NCBI RefSeq assembly: GCF_020329485.1
Contig: NZ_JAGKJI010000003.1
Location: forward strand, 124,001 to 188,000
Origin: Bradyrhizobium cenepequi
GTDB lineage: Bacteria > Pseudomonadota > Alphaproteobacteria > Rhizobiales > Xanthobacteraceae
Length of the DNA stretch: 64,000 nt
Reading direction: 5' to 3'
The notes beneath the pieces were generated by a model. The model worked only from the letters and a program-made list of their open reading frames with translations, was not told where the DNA came from and did no database searches. Below, one piece after another: positions 53,301-60,974 of the stretch; positions within the stretch are counted from its first letter, which is position 1, and each line of letters begins with the position of its first letter. Made by a program: the position numbers and the translations under genes.

Positions 53301-53919
53301 GCGGGCGCACCACGCGGCCGTGCAGCATGCCCGGTACACGCACGTCGTGAACATAGACCAGTTCGCCGGTCGCCTTGGCCGGTAGATCGACGCGCGGCAC
53401 TGATTGTCCAACCAGGGAGTAGGCATCGACGGTCTTCACCGGCACATCATCGGCGAGTTCGATCTGGATGGTCTCGTCCGCGATCAATTCGCCATAGGTG
53501 ATGCTGCGGTTGTTCCGGCCGCGGATCAGTCCGTCCTCGATGGTGAGCTCTCCGGGTGACAGCTCCAGCCGCTTCGCCGCGCGCGCGACCAAAAAATGCC
53601 GCGCCTGCGCCGCCGCCTTGCGGAGCGGCACCGCCGATATCTGGATGGTCTCGCTGGCGATCGTCGGACCCTGATTGGGCGTTTGCGAGGTGTCGCCGAG
53701 CACGACGATGACACGCGCAAACGACACGTCGAGTTCCTCGGCGACGACCTGCCCGAGCGCGGTGCGGATGCCGGTGCCAAGATCGACATGGCCGTTATAG
53801 GCGGTGACAAAGCCATCCGCCGTGATCTTGATGAAGGTCTCGAACGCGCCGTTCGCATCCGATTGCCGAACAATGGATAGCGACCCTTGTGGCCGCGCAA
53901 GATTCTCCTGCGAGGCCAT
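50383..53919 (-). CDS. NicB-like molybdenum hydroxylase large subunit fused to a tri-haem cytochrome c
   Basis: About 1178 residues from the ATG at 53919. Residues 1 to about 730 are a xanthine-dehydrogenase/isoquinoline 1-oxidoreductase-type molybdopterin subunit (GHVDLGTGIRTALGQVVAEELDV, PNQGPTIASETIQ, RASWFRGVSALPNTFAHESYIDELA, QPPLGVGESASVPSAAAIANAI). A hydrophobic segment near 755-780 (AAGIAALCAAVVGIGAAVLP) follows, then three c-type haem sites: CAVCH at 805, CSACH at 951 and CAVCH at 1082. Length and order match nicotinate dehydrogenase NicB of Pseudomonas. It should hydroxylate an N-heteroaromatic ring and pass electrons to the respiratory chain. Its start overlaps the stop of the iron-sulfur subunit gene. 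Confidence 0.85.
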   Translation of the reverse strand: MASQENLARPQGSLSIVRQSDANGAFETFIKITADGFVTAYNGHVDLGTGIRTALGQVVAEELDVSFARVIVVLGDTSQTPNQGPTIASETIQISAVPLRKAAAQARHFLVARAAKRLELSPGELTIEDGLIRGRNNRSITYGELIADETIQIELADDVPVKTVDAYSLVGQSVPRVDLPAKATGELVYVHDVRVPGMLHGRVVRPPYAGVDAGPFVGTSLATVDDDSVRDIPGLVAVVRIGDFVGVVAEREENAIKAAAQLKVSWKPGPTLADLENVEQALRANPSTPRTLLDKGDVDSAIKAAAKPMQRTYLWPYQMHGSIGPSCAVADYRDDAIRVWSGTQNPHLLRGDLALLIERPETEIEVIRMEAAGCYGRNCADDVTADALLLSRAVGRPVRVQLTREQEHAWEPKGAAQLMDVNGGLNADGSVAAYDFATRYPSNGAPTLALLLTGRIAPTPAVFEMGDRTAIPPYDYDHMRVVANDMPPIVRASWFRGVSALPNTFAHESYIDELAAEAGVDPIEYRLRYLKDRRAIDLVNAVAERAGWKLRPVREEKLAEGDIVRGRGFAYALYVHSKFPGYGAAWSAWIADVAVNKATGDVSVTRVVAGQDSGLMINPDGVRHQIEGNVIQSTSRALMEEVSFERGAVTAREWGAYPIIKFPELPKIDVLMLPRQDQPPLGVGESASVPSAAAIANAIYDATGVRFRELPFTPERILKGLQGEQPAAPATLAPPAPPALNKWHKPFAKRTGVAAGIAALCAAVVGIGAAVLPWRAIAPIARPDASVYSAATIARGKELASLGACAVCHTTAGGALNAGGRPLETPFGIIYATNITPDVETGIGAWSYPAFERAMREGIHRDGRHLYPAFPYTHFAKATDADLQALYAYVMAQTPVRATTPEHELKFPFNLRPLLAGWNALFHDAKSFQPDPTKSQMWNRGAYLVEGLGHCSACHSPRNALGAELPNAYLAGGLAEGWEAPALTSLSKAPIPWSEDELYAYLRTGESRFHGVAAGPMAPVVKELAALSDQDIRAMAVYLGSFNDTARDRPAQEGVAAKLEAATATNAVMPASFGARLYQGACAVCHEVGGPPLFGSRPSLSLNSNLHSTVPDNLIQVILHGISEPVSSDLGYMPAFKDSMTDGQVAELVSYLRRQFAPDKSAWAEIEAAVGRIRQGTR

Positions 53920-54386
53920 CAATCGCGCGCCTCGATTGCGTCGCCAGCCGCGCGCATGGCGGCGCGGATGATCTCGATATGCGCGCCGCAGCGGCAGAGA
54001 TTGTAGCGCAACGCCTCCAGCACCTCATTCTCGGTCGGGCGCGGATTGCGCGTCAGCAGTGCCTTGGTCGTGATGATCATGCCGTTGAGGCAGTAGCCGC
54101 ATTGCGCAGCCTGCTCGGCGATGAAGGCTTGCTGCACGGGATCGGGGCGCTCGCGCGTGCCAAGCCCTTCGAGCGTCACAATGTCACGCCCGACGCAGCC
54201 TTCAATCGGGATCACACAGGAGCGCGCCGCGACGCCGTCGATCAGCACCGCGCAGGCGCCGCATTCGCCGAGCCCGCAACCATATTTCGGTCCGTTCAGT
54301 TCGAGATCGTTGCGTAGCACGTAAAGCAGTGTGGTGTCCGGAGCGGCGTCGAGATCGAAAATCCTGCCGTTGACGGTCAGGCGCAT
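53919..54386 (-). CDS. NicA-like (2Fe-2S) subunit of the molybdenum hydroxylase
   Basis: A 155-residue protein from the ATG at 54386; the frame is open further upstream, but that part is non-coding control DNA. The plant-type 2Fe-2S cluster is formed by CGLGECGAC (Cys37, 42, 45) and Cys57, and the second cluster by CGYC (96, 99) and CRC (131, 133), exactly as in xanthine-dehydrogenase-family small subunits. It carries electrons from the molybdenum centre to the haems of the large subunit. First gene of the minus-strand operon nicA-nicB-pncB. Confidence 0.88.
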   Translation of the reverse strand: MRLTVNGRIFDLDAAPDTTLLYVLRNDLELNGPKYGCGLGECGACAVLIDGVAARSCVIPIEGCVGRDIVTLEGLGTRERPDPVQQAFIAEQAAQCGYCLNGMIITTKALLTRNPRPTENEVLEALRYNLCRCGAHIEIIRAAMRAAGDAIEARD

Positions 54387-54465
54387 CAGCTCGTGGTCCC
54401 CAAAGGCTTCGACTAAGTTTCGATGATTGCGTTGCAAAATCGCCGATCGATGTCGTCGGAGGATA

Positions 54466-54483
54466 ACGTTTGTGTACAAACGT
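54466..54483. promoter_or_regulatory. Palindromic operator candidate 1 in the nic control region
   Basis: ACGTTTGT-GT-ACAAACGT has perfect 8-bp arms. It lies 80 bp before the nicA-like start. Its core TTTGTGTACAAA fits the consensus TTYGTRTACRAA shared with candidate 2. Confidence 0.55.
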
Positions 54484-54616
54484 GCAAGCCGCCGGCTTAT
54501 TGCTGCACTGCGCTGCCCGCTTTCTGGACAAAGCGGGGAGGCAAATGAGGTTTTATTCGGCAGCCGTGGTTTTTCGCCGTTGCGCCTGCTTGACAGGCCT
54601 ATGACCTGCGCGCAGG

Positions 54617-54636
54617 ATCGTTCGTATACGAATGAT
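54617..54636. promoter_or_regulatory. Palindromic operator candidate 2 in the nic control region
   Basis: The core TTCGTATACGAA is a perfect 12-bp palindrome, extended by ATC and GAT flanks with one unpaired position on each side. It lies about 60 bp before the start of the reductase-like gene. A regulator of the MarR or GntR type could bind both sites. Confidence 0.55.
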
Positions 54637-54696
54637 ATCCCGGCGGTTGAGCCCGGGACCAGATGACGCCGCCTCCCAACACCAGGCTTGTTCGCG

Positions 54697-56136
54697 ATGG
54701 CTGACGTTGCCGCTTCTGACAAGATCCGCTGCGATGCCTGCCCGGTGATGTGCTACATCAAGCCGGGAGTTGCGGGCGCCTGCGACCGCTACGCCAATCA
54801 CGACGGCAGACTGGTACGCGTCGATCCGCATATCGTGCTGTCGCGCGCGCTCGAACATGGCGGGCGTGTGGTGCCGTTCCAGGCGAGCGGCGACTGGGAC
54901 GGCAAGATCGTCCATCAAGGCGACATCTTCGTCACCGCGATTGGCGCCGGCACCACCTATCCCGACTACAAGCCGGCGCCCTTCATCGTCTCGTCGGAGG
55001 TCGAGGGCGTCGACATGGTCACGGTCGTGACGGAAGGCATCTTCTCCTATTGCGGCGTCAAGGTGAAGATCGACACCGACCGCTATCTCGGTCCCGAGAC
55101 CGCGGCCGTGCGCGCGCAAGGCGAGGTGGTCGGGCATGTAACCACCAGCGAATACGGCTCGCAAATGCTGTCGCTCGGCGGCGTCCATCATCTGACCGGC
55201 GGCTCCAAGAAGGAGGGCCGCGTCACCTGCGACACGCTGATGGATCTTTCCAACTGCAAGCCGGTGGAACTTGTCATCGACGGCGGGGCTACCGTCGTTG
55301 TACAGGCGGGCCAGGCGCCGATCGTCAATGGCGTCCGGGAAGAGCGCATGCGCGTCGGCTGCGGCTCGGCGACCATCGGCATGTTCGCCAAGCAATGGCA
55401 CGGCAAGGTCGACGAGGTCGTCGTCGTCGACGACCACATCACCGGCGTACTCTCGGAGCACCAGGCCGGCAAGCTGCTGGATATCGCCGACACCGGCATC
55501 AAGATGAAAGGCCGCCGCTCGACGCCCGGCCGCTATTTCCAGGTCGCTGAGCCGGGCACCGGCTGGGGCGGCACCAGGATCTCCGATCCGCTTTCCGTGC
55601 TCGGGCCGTTCGATCCGAAGGAAGCGCGGCCGGGGATGACCATGCTGATGGTCTCGACCACCGGCGAGCACGCGGCGTATTACGTGCTCGACGAGGCGCT
55701 GCGCCCGAGCGAGCAGGAGATGCCGCCCGAGCTGAAATTCTCGGTCGAACGCATCCAGGAGAATTGCGAGCCGGCGCTGTGCACCGTGCTGTTCATGGCC
55801 GGCGCCGGCGGCTCGCTGCGCGCCGGTGTCACCGACAACCCGGTGCGGCTGACGCGCTCGGTGAAGGACGCGCTGACCCGCGTCACCAGCGGCGGCGCGC
55901 CTGTGTACGTCTGGCCGGGCGGCGGCATCACCTTCATGGTCGATGTCACGCAGATGCCGATAGGGGCATTTGGTTACGTGCCGACACCGGCGCTGGTGGC
56001 GCCGATCGAGTTCACGCTAAAACTTTCCGATTATGCGGCGCTCGGCGGCCACATGGATTATGTGCGGCCGCTGTCGTCCTTGCAGGACAGCGCCGAGATC
56101 CGGCCGATGCTCTTCACCTCGGGGAGGCGAACATGA
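54697..56136 (+). CDS. 6-hydroxynicotinate reductase-like iron-sulfur protein
   Basis: A 479-residue cytoplasmic protein from the ATG at 54697 (a TTG at 54688 is the alternative). The N-terminus has IRCDACPVMCYIKPGVAGACDRY with Cys12, 15, 19 and 29, a likely [4Fe-4S] site. Long beta-rich segments follow, including VVTEGIFSYCGVKVKIDTDR, and Thr-containing motifs DGGAT (195-199) and GSAT (223-226). I recognise it as the family named after 6-hydroxynicotinate reductase of nicotinate fermentation, which makes 1,4,5,6-tetrahydro-6-oxonicotinate. The divergent NicA/NicB-like hydroxylase would supply 6-hydroxynicotinate. The stop overlaps the start of the UPF0280 gene. Confidence 0.7.
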   Translation: MADVAASDKIRCDACPVMCYIKPGVAGACDRYANHDGRLVRVDPHIVLSRALEHGGRVVPFQASGDWDGKIVHQGDIFVTAIGAGTTYPDYKPAPFIVSSEVEGVDMVTVVTEGIFSYCGVKVKIDTDRYLGPETAAVRAQGEVVGHVTTSEYGSQMLSLGGVHHLTGGSKKEGRVTCDTLMDLSNCKPVELVIDGGATVVVQAGQAPIVNGVREERMRVGCGSATIGMFAKQWHGKVDEVVVVDDHITGVLSEHQAGKLLDIADTGIKMKGRRSTPGRYFQVAEPGTGWGGTRISDPLSVLGPFDPKEARPGMTMLMVSTTGEHAAYYVLDEALRPSEQEMPPELKFSVERIQENCEPALCTVLFMAGAGGSLRAGVTDNPVRLTRSVKDALTRVTSGGAPVYVWPGGGITFMVDVTQMPIGAFGYVPTPALVAPIEFTLKLSDYAALGGHMDYVRPLSSLQDSAEIRPMLFTSGRRT

Positions 56137-57038
56137 CGAGACGTCCGCAGATCACGCTTCTTCCTGATGACAAGCGGCTGCATTTGCAGGACGGACCGAT
56201 CGATCTGATCGTAGAGGCGACGGGAAGCGAGCGTGACATACGGGCGGCCTACGACGCCGCGGTGTGCCGCTTCACCGGCCTCTTGGATGGGCTCTGCATG
56301 GAACTCGGCGAATTGCGCAAGGCGGCTCATCCGATGCATTGCGCCCTTGAAGGTGTGATCGCGCGGCGCATGCATGCGGCGGTGGCCCCGTTTGCCGCCG
56401 ATCGTTTCATCACGCCGATGGCTGCGGTGGCGGGCAGCGTGGCGGACGAGATCCTCGGCGCGATGCTGGAGGCTGCATCGCTCGATCGCGCCTATGTCAA
56501 TAATGGTGGCGACATCGCTTTGCATCTCGCAGGCGACGAGCAGTTCACCGTCGGCCTGATGGACCGTCCCGACAGAAGCGGCCTGATGCAGACCATGGTG
56601 ATCCACGCCGACGATCCCGTCCGTGGCATCGCTACCAGCGGCCGTCACGGCCGCAGCTTCTCCTTCGGCATCGCCGATGCCGTCACCGTGCTGGCGCGGA
56701 CCGCCTCGGAAGCCGATGCCGCAGCGACCGTCATCGCCAATGCGGTCGATCTGCCCGGACATCCCGCGATTGTCCACCGCCCAGCCAATGAATTGCAGCC
56801 TGACAGCGACCTCGGCCCGCGCCTGGTGACGCGGGAGGTCGGCAGATTGTCGGAGCGCGAGATCACTGATGCCCTTGAAGCGGGTGCGGTTTGCGCGCGA
56901 GAATGCCTTGCGGCAGGATTGATCGAGGGCGCGGCGCTGCGCCTCTTCAGCGAGACGGTTGTCGTGAGGGTGCGTCCGCCGAAGATGGCCCAATCGCAAC
57001 TCGTTCATGAATGCGCGATAGAGAATGCGCGGGCCTGA
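56133..57038 (+). CDS. UPF0280 family protein (ApbE-like superfamily)
   Basis: A 301-residue protein starting with GGGGAGG and a 4-bp overlap (ATGA) with the reductase-like gene. Recognisable are MHCALEGVIARRMHAAVAPFAADRFITPMAAVAGSVADEILGAML and AYVNNGGDIALHL, then GIATSGRHGRSFSFGIADAVTVLA. The order of a Gly-Asp strand (VNNGGDIAL) and a Ser-Gly-Arg-His loop followed by an acidic site parallels ApbE flavin transferases (NxGGD and ATSG..R...HI.DP). The function of UPF0280 is unknown. Given the overlap, it may mature or flavinylate the reductase. Confidence 0.72.
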   Translation: MTRRPQITLLPDDKRLHLQDGPIDLIVEATGSERDIRAAYDAAVCRFTGLLDGLCMELGELRKAAHPMHCALEGVIARRMHAAVAPFAADRFITPMAAVAGSVADEILGAMLEAASLDRAYVNNGGDIALHLAGDEQFTVGLMDRPDRSGLMQTMVIHADDPVRGIATSGRHGRSFSFGIADAVTVLARTASEADAAATVIANAVDLPGHPAIVHRPANELQPDSDLGPRLVTREVGRLSEREITDALEAGAVCARECLAAGLIEGAALRLFSETVVVRVRPPKMAQSQLVHECAIENARA

Positions 57039-57074
57039 GCAAGAACAGGCCGGAAACGAACAGGGCGGAAAACG

Positions 57075-57659
57075 ATGAGTGCCATCATTCGCAAGATCGT
57101 CACCGTGGTCGAGGAGACCCACATCGAGATGGGCAAGGCCATCGCCCCGCCGACCCGGCGCGCGGCGGCGATAGCGGTGATCGAAAATCCCTTTGCCGGC
57201 CGTTATGTCGAGGACCTCTCGCCCCTGATCGCGATTGGCGAGGAACTCGGCGAATTGCTGTCGAAACGGGCGGTGGCGGCGCTCGGCATCGAGGGCGCCA
57301 AGACGCATTCCTATGGAAAGGCCGCCGCCGTCGGCGAAAACGGCGAACTCGAGCATGCGGCCGCGATCTTGCATCCCAAGATGGGCGCGCCCGTCCGCAA
57401 GGTCCTGGGTAAAGGAGCCGCATTGATTCCATCCTCGAAAAAGCGTTCTGGTCCAGGCACGACGCTGGATATCCCGCTCGGGCACAAGGATGCGGCGTTT
57501 GTCCGCAGCCATTTCGATGGCATGGAAGTGCAGATCAACGACGCGCCGCGGGCCAACGAGATCATGGTCGCGGTCGCGGTCACCGACTCTGGCCGGCCGC
57601 TGCCGCGCGTCGGCGGACTGACGGTTTCTGAGATCAAAGGCGAAGACGGTTTGAGATAA
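57075..57659 (+). CDS. AA_synth/DUF1185 family protein
   Basis: A 194-residue cytoplasmic protein. The sequence IRKIVTVVEETHIEMGKAIAPPTRRAAAIAVIENPFAGRYVEDLSPLI and later KTHSYGKAAAVGENGELEHAAAILHPKMGAPVRKVLG match the family called amino acid synthesis (PF06684), whose activity I do not know. Conserved-looking polar residues are His79 (THSYGK), Glu92 and His93 (LEHAA) and the SSKKRSGPGTTLDIPLGHK loop. It sits between the reductase-like pair and the importer genes, so an enzymatic step after ring reduction, for example hydrolytic ring opening, is a candidate role. Confidence 0.75.
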   Translation: MSAIIRKIVTVVEETHIEMGKAIAPPTRRAAAIAVIENPFAGRYVEDLSPLIAIGEELGELLSKRAVAALGIEGAKTHSYGKAAAVGENGELEHAAAILHPKMGAPVRKVLGKGAALIPSSKKRSGPGTTLDIPLGHKDAAFVRSHFDGMEVQINDAPRANEIMVAVAVTDSGRPLPRVGGLTVSEIKGEDGLR

Positions 57660-57685
57660 GTTTGTTGGACATCGGAGGGTAAGGG

Positions 57686-58885
57686 ATGCGGAATTATTTG
57701 ATTGGGGCAGGGCTCGCGGTCCTGGTCGCGGGCATGGCTGATGCCGCCATGGCCCAGAGCGAGATCAAGATCGGCGAGATCAACAGCTATTCGCTGTTGC
57801 CCGCCTTTACCGAGCCCTATCGCAAGGGCTGGCAGCTCGCGGTGGAAGAGATCAACGCAGCCGGCGGCATCAATGGCAAGAAGCTGGTCGTCATCTCCAA
57901 GGATGACAACGGCAAGCCGGCCGATGCGCAGACCGCGGCGAACGAACTGGTCTCCAGCGAGAACGTCGCAATGCTCGCCGGGACCTTCCTCTCCAACATC
58001 GGGCTCGCCGTCAGCGACTTCGCCAACCAGAAGAAGGTATTCTTCCTTGCCGCGGAGCCGTTGACCGACGCCATCACCTGGTCGAAGGGCAACCGCTACA
58101 CCTTCCGCCTGCGTCCTTCGAATTATATGCAGGCCGCGATGCTGGTGGAGGCCGCGGCGAAACTACCGGCCAAGCGCTGGGCCACGATCGCGCCGAACTA
58201 TGAATACGGCCAGTCTGCGGTCGCCGTGTTCAAGAAGCTGATGTCGGAGAAGCGTCCTGATATCCAGTGGGTCGACGAGCAGTGGCCGCCGCAGGGCAAG
58301 ATCGACGCCGGCCCGGTGGTCCAGGCGGTCGCCGCCGCCAATCCCGAAGCGATCCTCAACGTCACCTTCGGTGCAGATCTCGTCAAGCTCGTGCGCGAAG
58401 GCAACACCCGCGGCCTGTTCAAGGACCGCGCGGTGGTCTCCTTCCTGACCGGCGAGCCGGAATATCTCGATCCGCTGAAGGATGAGACACCGGAAGGGTG
58501 GATCGTCACGGGCTATCCCTGGTACGCCATCAAGACGCCGGAGCATGAGGCGTTCCTGAAAGCGTACCAGGCGAAGTTCAAAGACTATCCGCGGCTCGGC
58601 TCGATCGTCGGCTACCAGACCATCAAGTCGGCGGCGGCGATCCTGATCAAGGCGCACTCCACCGATCCGGAGAAGCTGATCGCGGCGACCGAGGGCTTGT
58701 CGGTCTCGTCGCCATTCGGCGAGATCACCTTCCGCAAGATCGACCACCAGTCGACGCTTGGCGCCTTCGTCGGCAAGACCGCACTGAAGGACGGCAAGGG
58801 CGTGATGGTGGAGTCCTCCTACAAGAAGGGCTCCGACTATCTGCCTGGCGATGCCGAGATCGAAAAGCTCCGGCCGAAGGATTGA
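57686..58885 (+). CDS. Branched-chain-amino-acid-type ABC substrate-binding protein
   Basis: A 399-residue exported protein; GGAGGG lies about 7 nt before the ATG. The signal is LIGAGLAVLVAGMADAAMAQ. The mature protein starts SEIKIGEINSYSLLPAFTEPYRKGWQLAVEEINAAGGINGKKLVVISKDD, the Peripla_BP_6 pattern, with RWATIAPNYEYGQSAVAVFKKL in lobe two. It belongs with the livHM-livG-livF genes downstream. In this cluster the likely ligand is nicotinate or a related aromatic acid instead of an amino acid. Confidence 0.9.
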   Translation: MRNYLIGAGLAVLVAGMADAAMAQSEIKIGEINSYSLLPAFTEPYRKGWQLAVEEINAAGGINGKKLVVISKDDNGKPADAQTAANELVSSENVAMLAGTFLSNIGLAVSDFANQKKVFFLAAEPLTDAITWSKGNRYTFRLRPSNYMQAAMLVEAAAKLPAKRWATIAPNYEYGQSAVAVFKKLMSEKRPDIQWVDEQWPPQGKIDAGPVVQAVAAANPEAILNVTFGADLVKLVREGNTRGLFKDRAVVSFLTGEPEYLDPLKDETPEGWIVTGYPWYAIKTPEHEAFLKAYQAKFKDYPRLGSIVGYQTIKSAAAILIKAHSTDPEKLIAATEGLSVSSPFGEITFRKIDHQSTLGAFVGKTALKDGKGVMVESSYKKGSDYLPGDAEIEKLRPKD

Positions 58886-58904
58886 TGCACGGGTAAGACT
58901 GGGG

Positions 58905-59032
58905 CCTCATGGTTCGAGACGGCGCTTCGCGCCTCCTCACCATGAGGGTCTGGCAATCGGGACCTCAGATCGTCATGGGGACCTCAGACCTCATCCTGAG
59001 GAGGCCGCGCAGCGGCCGTCTCGAAGGATGAG
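58905..59032. repeat. Two adjacent rhizobial palindromic repeats
   Basis: The first (58905-58947) has CCTCATGGT / ACCATGAGG arms around GGCGCTTCGCGCC. The second (58990-59032) has CTCATCCT / AGGATGAG arms around GGCCGCGCAGCGGCC. They lie between the binding-protein gene and the permease gene of one transporter operon, so they may tune the higher level of the binding protein. Confidence 0.85.
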
Positions 59033-59084
59033 CCACGCACTCAAAACGAAGTCACGTAGCTAACCACTCCAACGCGGACCGCTA

Positions 59085-60974
59085 ATGGCCTTTTACATCG
59101 CTCAGTTCCTGACCGGACTTGCCAGCGCTGCCTCGCTGTTCCTGGTCGCCTCGGGGCTGTCGATCATCTTTGGCGTGACGCGGATCGTGAATTTCGCGCA
59201 TGGCGCCTTCTATATGCTCGGCGCCTATATCGCCTTTACGCTGACCGAGCGCTTCTCCGGCGCGCTCGGCTTCTGGGGTGGCATTTTCGTAGCCGCGCTT
59301 GTCGTCGCCGTCGTCGGCGTGCTCGTCGAAATGGTGCTGCTGCGGCGGATCTATCACTCGCCTGAGCTTTTCCAGTTGCTCGCGACCTTCGGCCTGACGC
59401 TGATGGTCCAGGATATCGTCGTGCTGATCTGGGGTCCGAGCGACCTGCTCGGCCGCCGCGCGCCGGGCTTCAAGGGCGCGGTCGATTTCTTCGGCCAGAA
59501 CATCCCGAGCTATGACCTGTTCCTGATCGTGCTCGGCCCTGTCGTGCTCGGCATTCTCTGGCTCTTATTCCAGCGCACCCGCTGGGGCATCCTGGTGCGC
59601 GCGGCGACGCAGGACCGCGACATGGTCGCGGCACTCGGCGTCAACCAGAAATGGTTGTTCACCAGCGTGTTTGCGGTCGGCGTCTTCCTCGCGGCGCTCG
59701 GCGGCGCGCTGCAGATCCCGCGCGATGCCGTGCATCATGCGATGGATTTGCGCATCATCGTCGAGGTCTTCGTCGTCGTCGTCATCGGCGGCCTCGGCAG
59801 CATCATCGGCGCCTTCGTCGCCGCCGTGCTGGTCTCCGAGCTCAACGCCTTCGGCATCCTGATCTTCCCGAAGATCTCCATCATCCTGGTCTTCCTGGTG
59901 ATGGCGGTGGTGTTGATCGTGCGGCCGTGGGGCCTGTTCGGCAAGCCGGAGGCGCCGGCGCGACGCACGCCGGGCCTCACCGTGAATCCATGGCGGCCAC
60001 TGACGTCGAACGAACGGCTAGCTGCAATTGCGATGCTGATCGTCGCAGCCGCATTGCCGTTCTTCAGCGGCAATTACGCGCTCACGGTCGGCTCGGAGAT
60101 TGCAATCTTCGTGATCTTTGCCGTCAGCCTGCATTTCCTGATGTCGGTCGGCGGGCTCGCCTCCTTCGGCCACGCCGCCTATTTCGGCCTTGGCGCCTAT
60201 GGCGTCGCCTTCCTCGCCAAGCTGGCCGGCCTGCCGATGATCGCCTGCCTGCTGCTTGGCCCGCTGCTCGGGCTCTTCGGTGCCGCCGTGTTCGGCTTCT
60301 TCGCCGTGCAGCTCTCCGGCGTCTATTTCGCGATGCTGACGCTCGCCTTCGCCCAGATCGTGTGGTCGATCGCGTTCCAATGGGTCGCCGTCACCGGTGG
60401 CGACAACGGCATCCTCGGCGTGTGGCCGGAGAAATGGGCGGCAAGCCCGTCGCACTTCTACTGGCTGTCGCTCGGCATCGCTGCGCTCGCGGTTCTGATC
60501 CTCCGCATCATCGTGTTCTCGCCGTTCGGCTTTGCGTTACGCGCGACGCGGGATTCGCCGTTGCGGAGCGAAGCGATTGGTATCAACTGTAAGCGCATCC
60601 AATGGACCGCGTTCGTGATCGCGGGCACCGTCGCCGGCCTCGCTGGCGCGTTGTTCGCATATCTCAAGGGCAGCGTCTTCCCTGACAACATGGGCATCTC
60701 GCTCTCGGTCGATGCGCTGGTCATGGTGCTGCTCGGCGGCGTCGAGACGGTCTCCGGCGCGGTGGTCGGCGCCATCGTCTACAAGGCGCTGAACATCTGG
60801 CTGGTCAGCCAGACCGATTGGTCGAAACTGGTGCTTGGCGCCTTCATCGTGCTGATCGTAGTCGCCTTCCCGAAAGGCATCGTCGGCACGCTGGAATCGA
60901 TCATCAGCCGCCGCCGCAAATCGTCCTCGTCGAATTCGCCGCTTCTCACCTCGCGCATCGAGACCGCCGAATGA
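59085..60974 (+). CDS. Fused LivH-LivM branched-chain-type ABC permease
   Basis: A 629-residue membrane protein that joins the two permeases of Liv-type importers. The first half (1 to about 295) has SGLSIIFGVTRIVNFAHGAFYMLGAY, FQLLATFGLTLMVQDIV, RAATQDRDMVAALGVN (coupling loop) and VVVVIGGLGSIIGAFVAA, all LivH. The second half has VSLHFLMSVGGLASFGHAAYFGLGAY, RATRDSPLRSEAIGIN (coupling loop) and VMVLLGGVETVSGAVVGAI, all LivM. Both halves keep their ATPase contact loops. It works with LivG/LivF-type ATPases encoded immediately downstream. Confidence 0.92.
   Translation: MAFYIAQFLTGLASAASLFLVASGLSIIFGVTRIVNFAHGAFYMLGAYIAFTLTERFSGALGFWGGIFVAALVVAVVGVLVEMVLLRRIYHSPELFQLLATFGLTLMVQDIVVLIWGPSDLLGRRAPGFKGAVDFFGQNIPSYDLFLIVLGPVVLGILWLLFQRTRWGILVRAATQDRDMVAALGVNQKWLFTSVFAVGVFLAALGGALQIPRDAVHHAMDLRIIVEVFVVVVIGGLGSIIGAFVAAVLVSELNAFGILIFPKISIILVFLVMAVVLIVRPWGLFGKPEAPARRTPGLTVNPWRPLTSNERLAAIAMLIVAAALPFFSGNYALTVGSEIAIFVIFAVSLHFLMSVGGLASFGHAAYFGLGAYGVAFLAKLAGLPMIACLLLGPLLGLFGAAVFGFFAVQLSGVYFAMLTLAFAQIVWSIAFQWVAVTGGDNGILGVWPEKWAASPSHFYWLSLGIAALAVLILRIIVFSPFGFALRATRDSPLRSEAIGINCKRIQWTAFVIAGTVAGLAGALFAYLKGSVFPDNMGISLSVDALVMVLLGGVETVSGAVVGAIVYKALNIWLVSQTDWSKLVLGAFIVLIVVAFPKGIVGTLESIISRRRKSSSSNSPLLTSRIETAE

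Noticed and set aside
54640..54665. CCGGCGGTTGAGCCCGGGACC as a third copy of the large palindrome seen at 23604-23725
   Set aside because: Only one short arm resembles that element and the rest is missing; at most a relic.
54387..54696. N-terminal extension of the 2Fe-2S subunit through the control region
   Set aside because: The family begins right before the MRLTVNG strand; the extension contains the palindromic operators and has no protein-like pattern.
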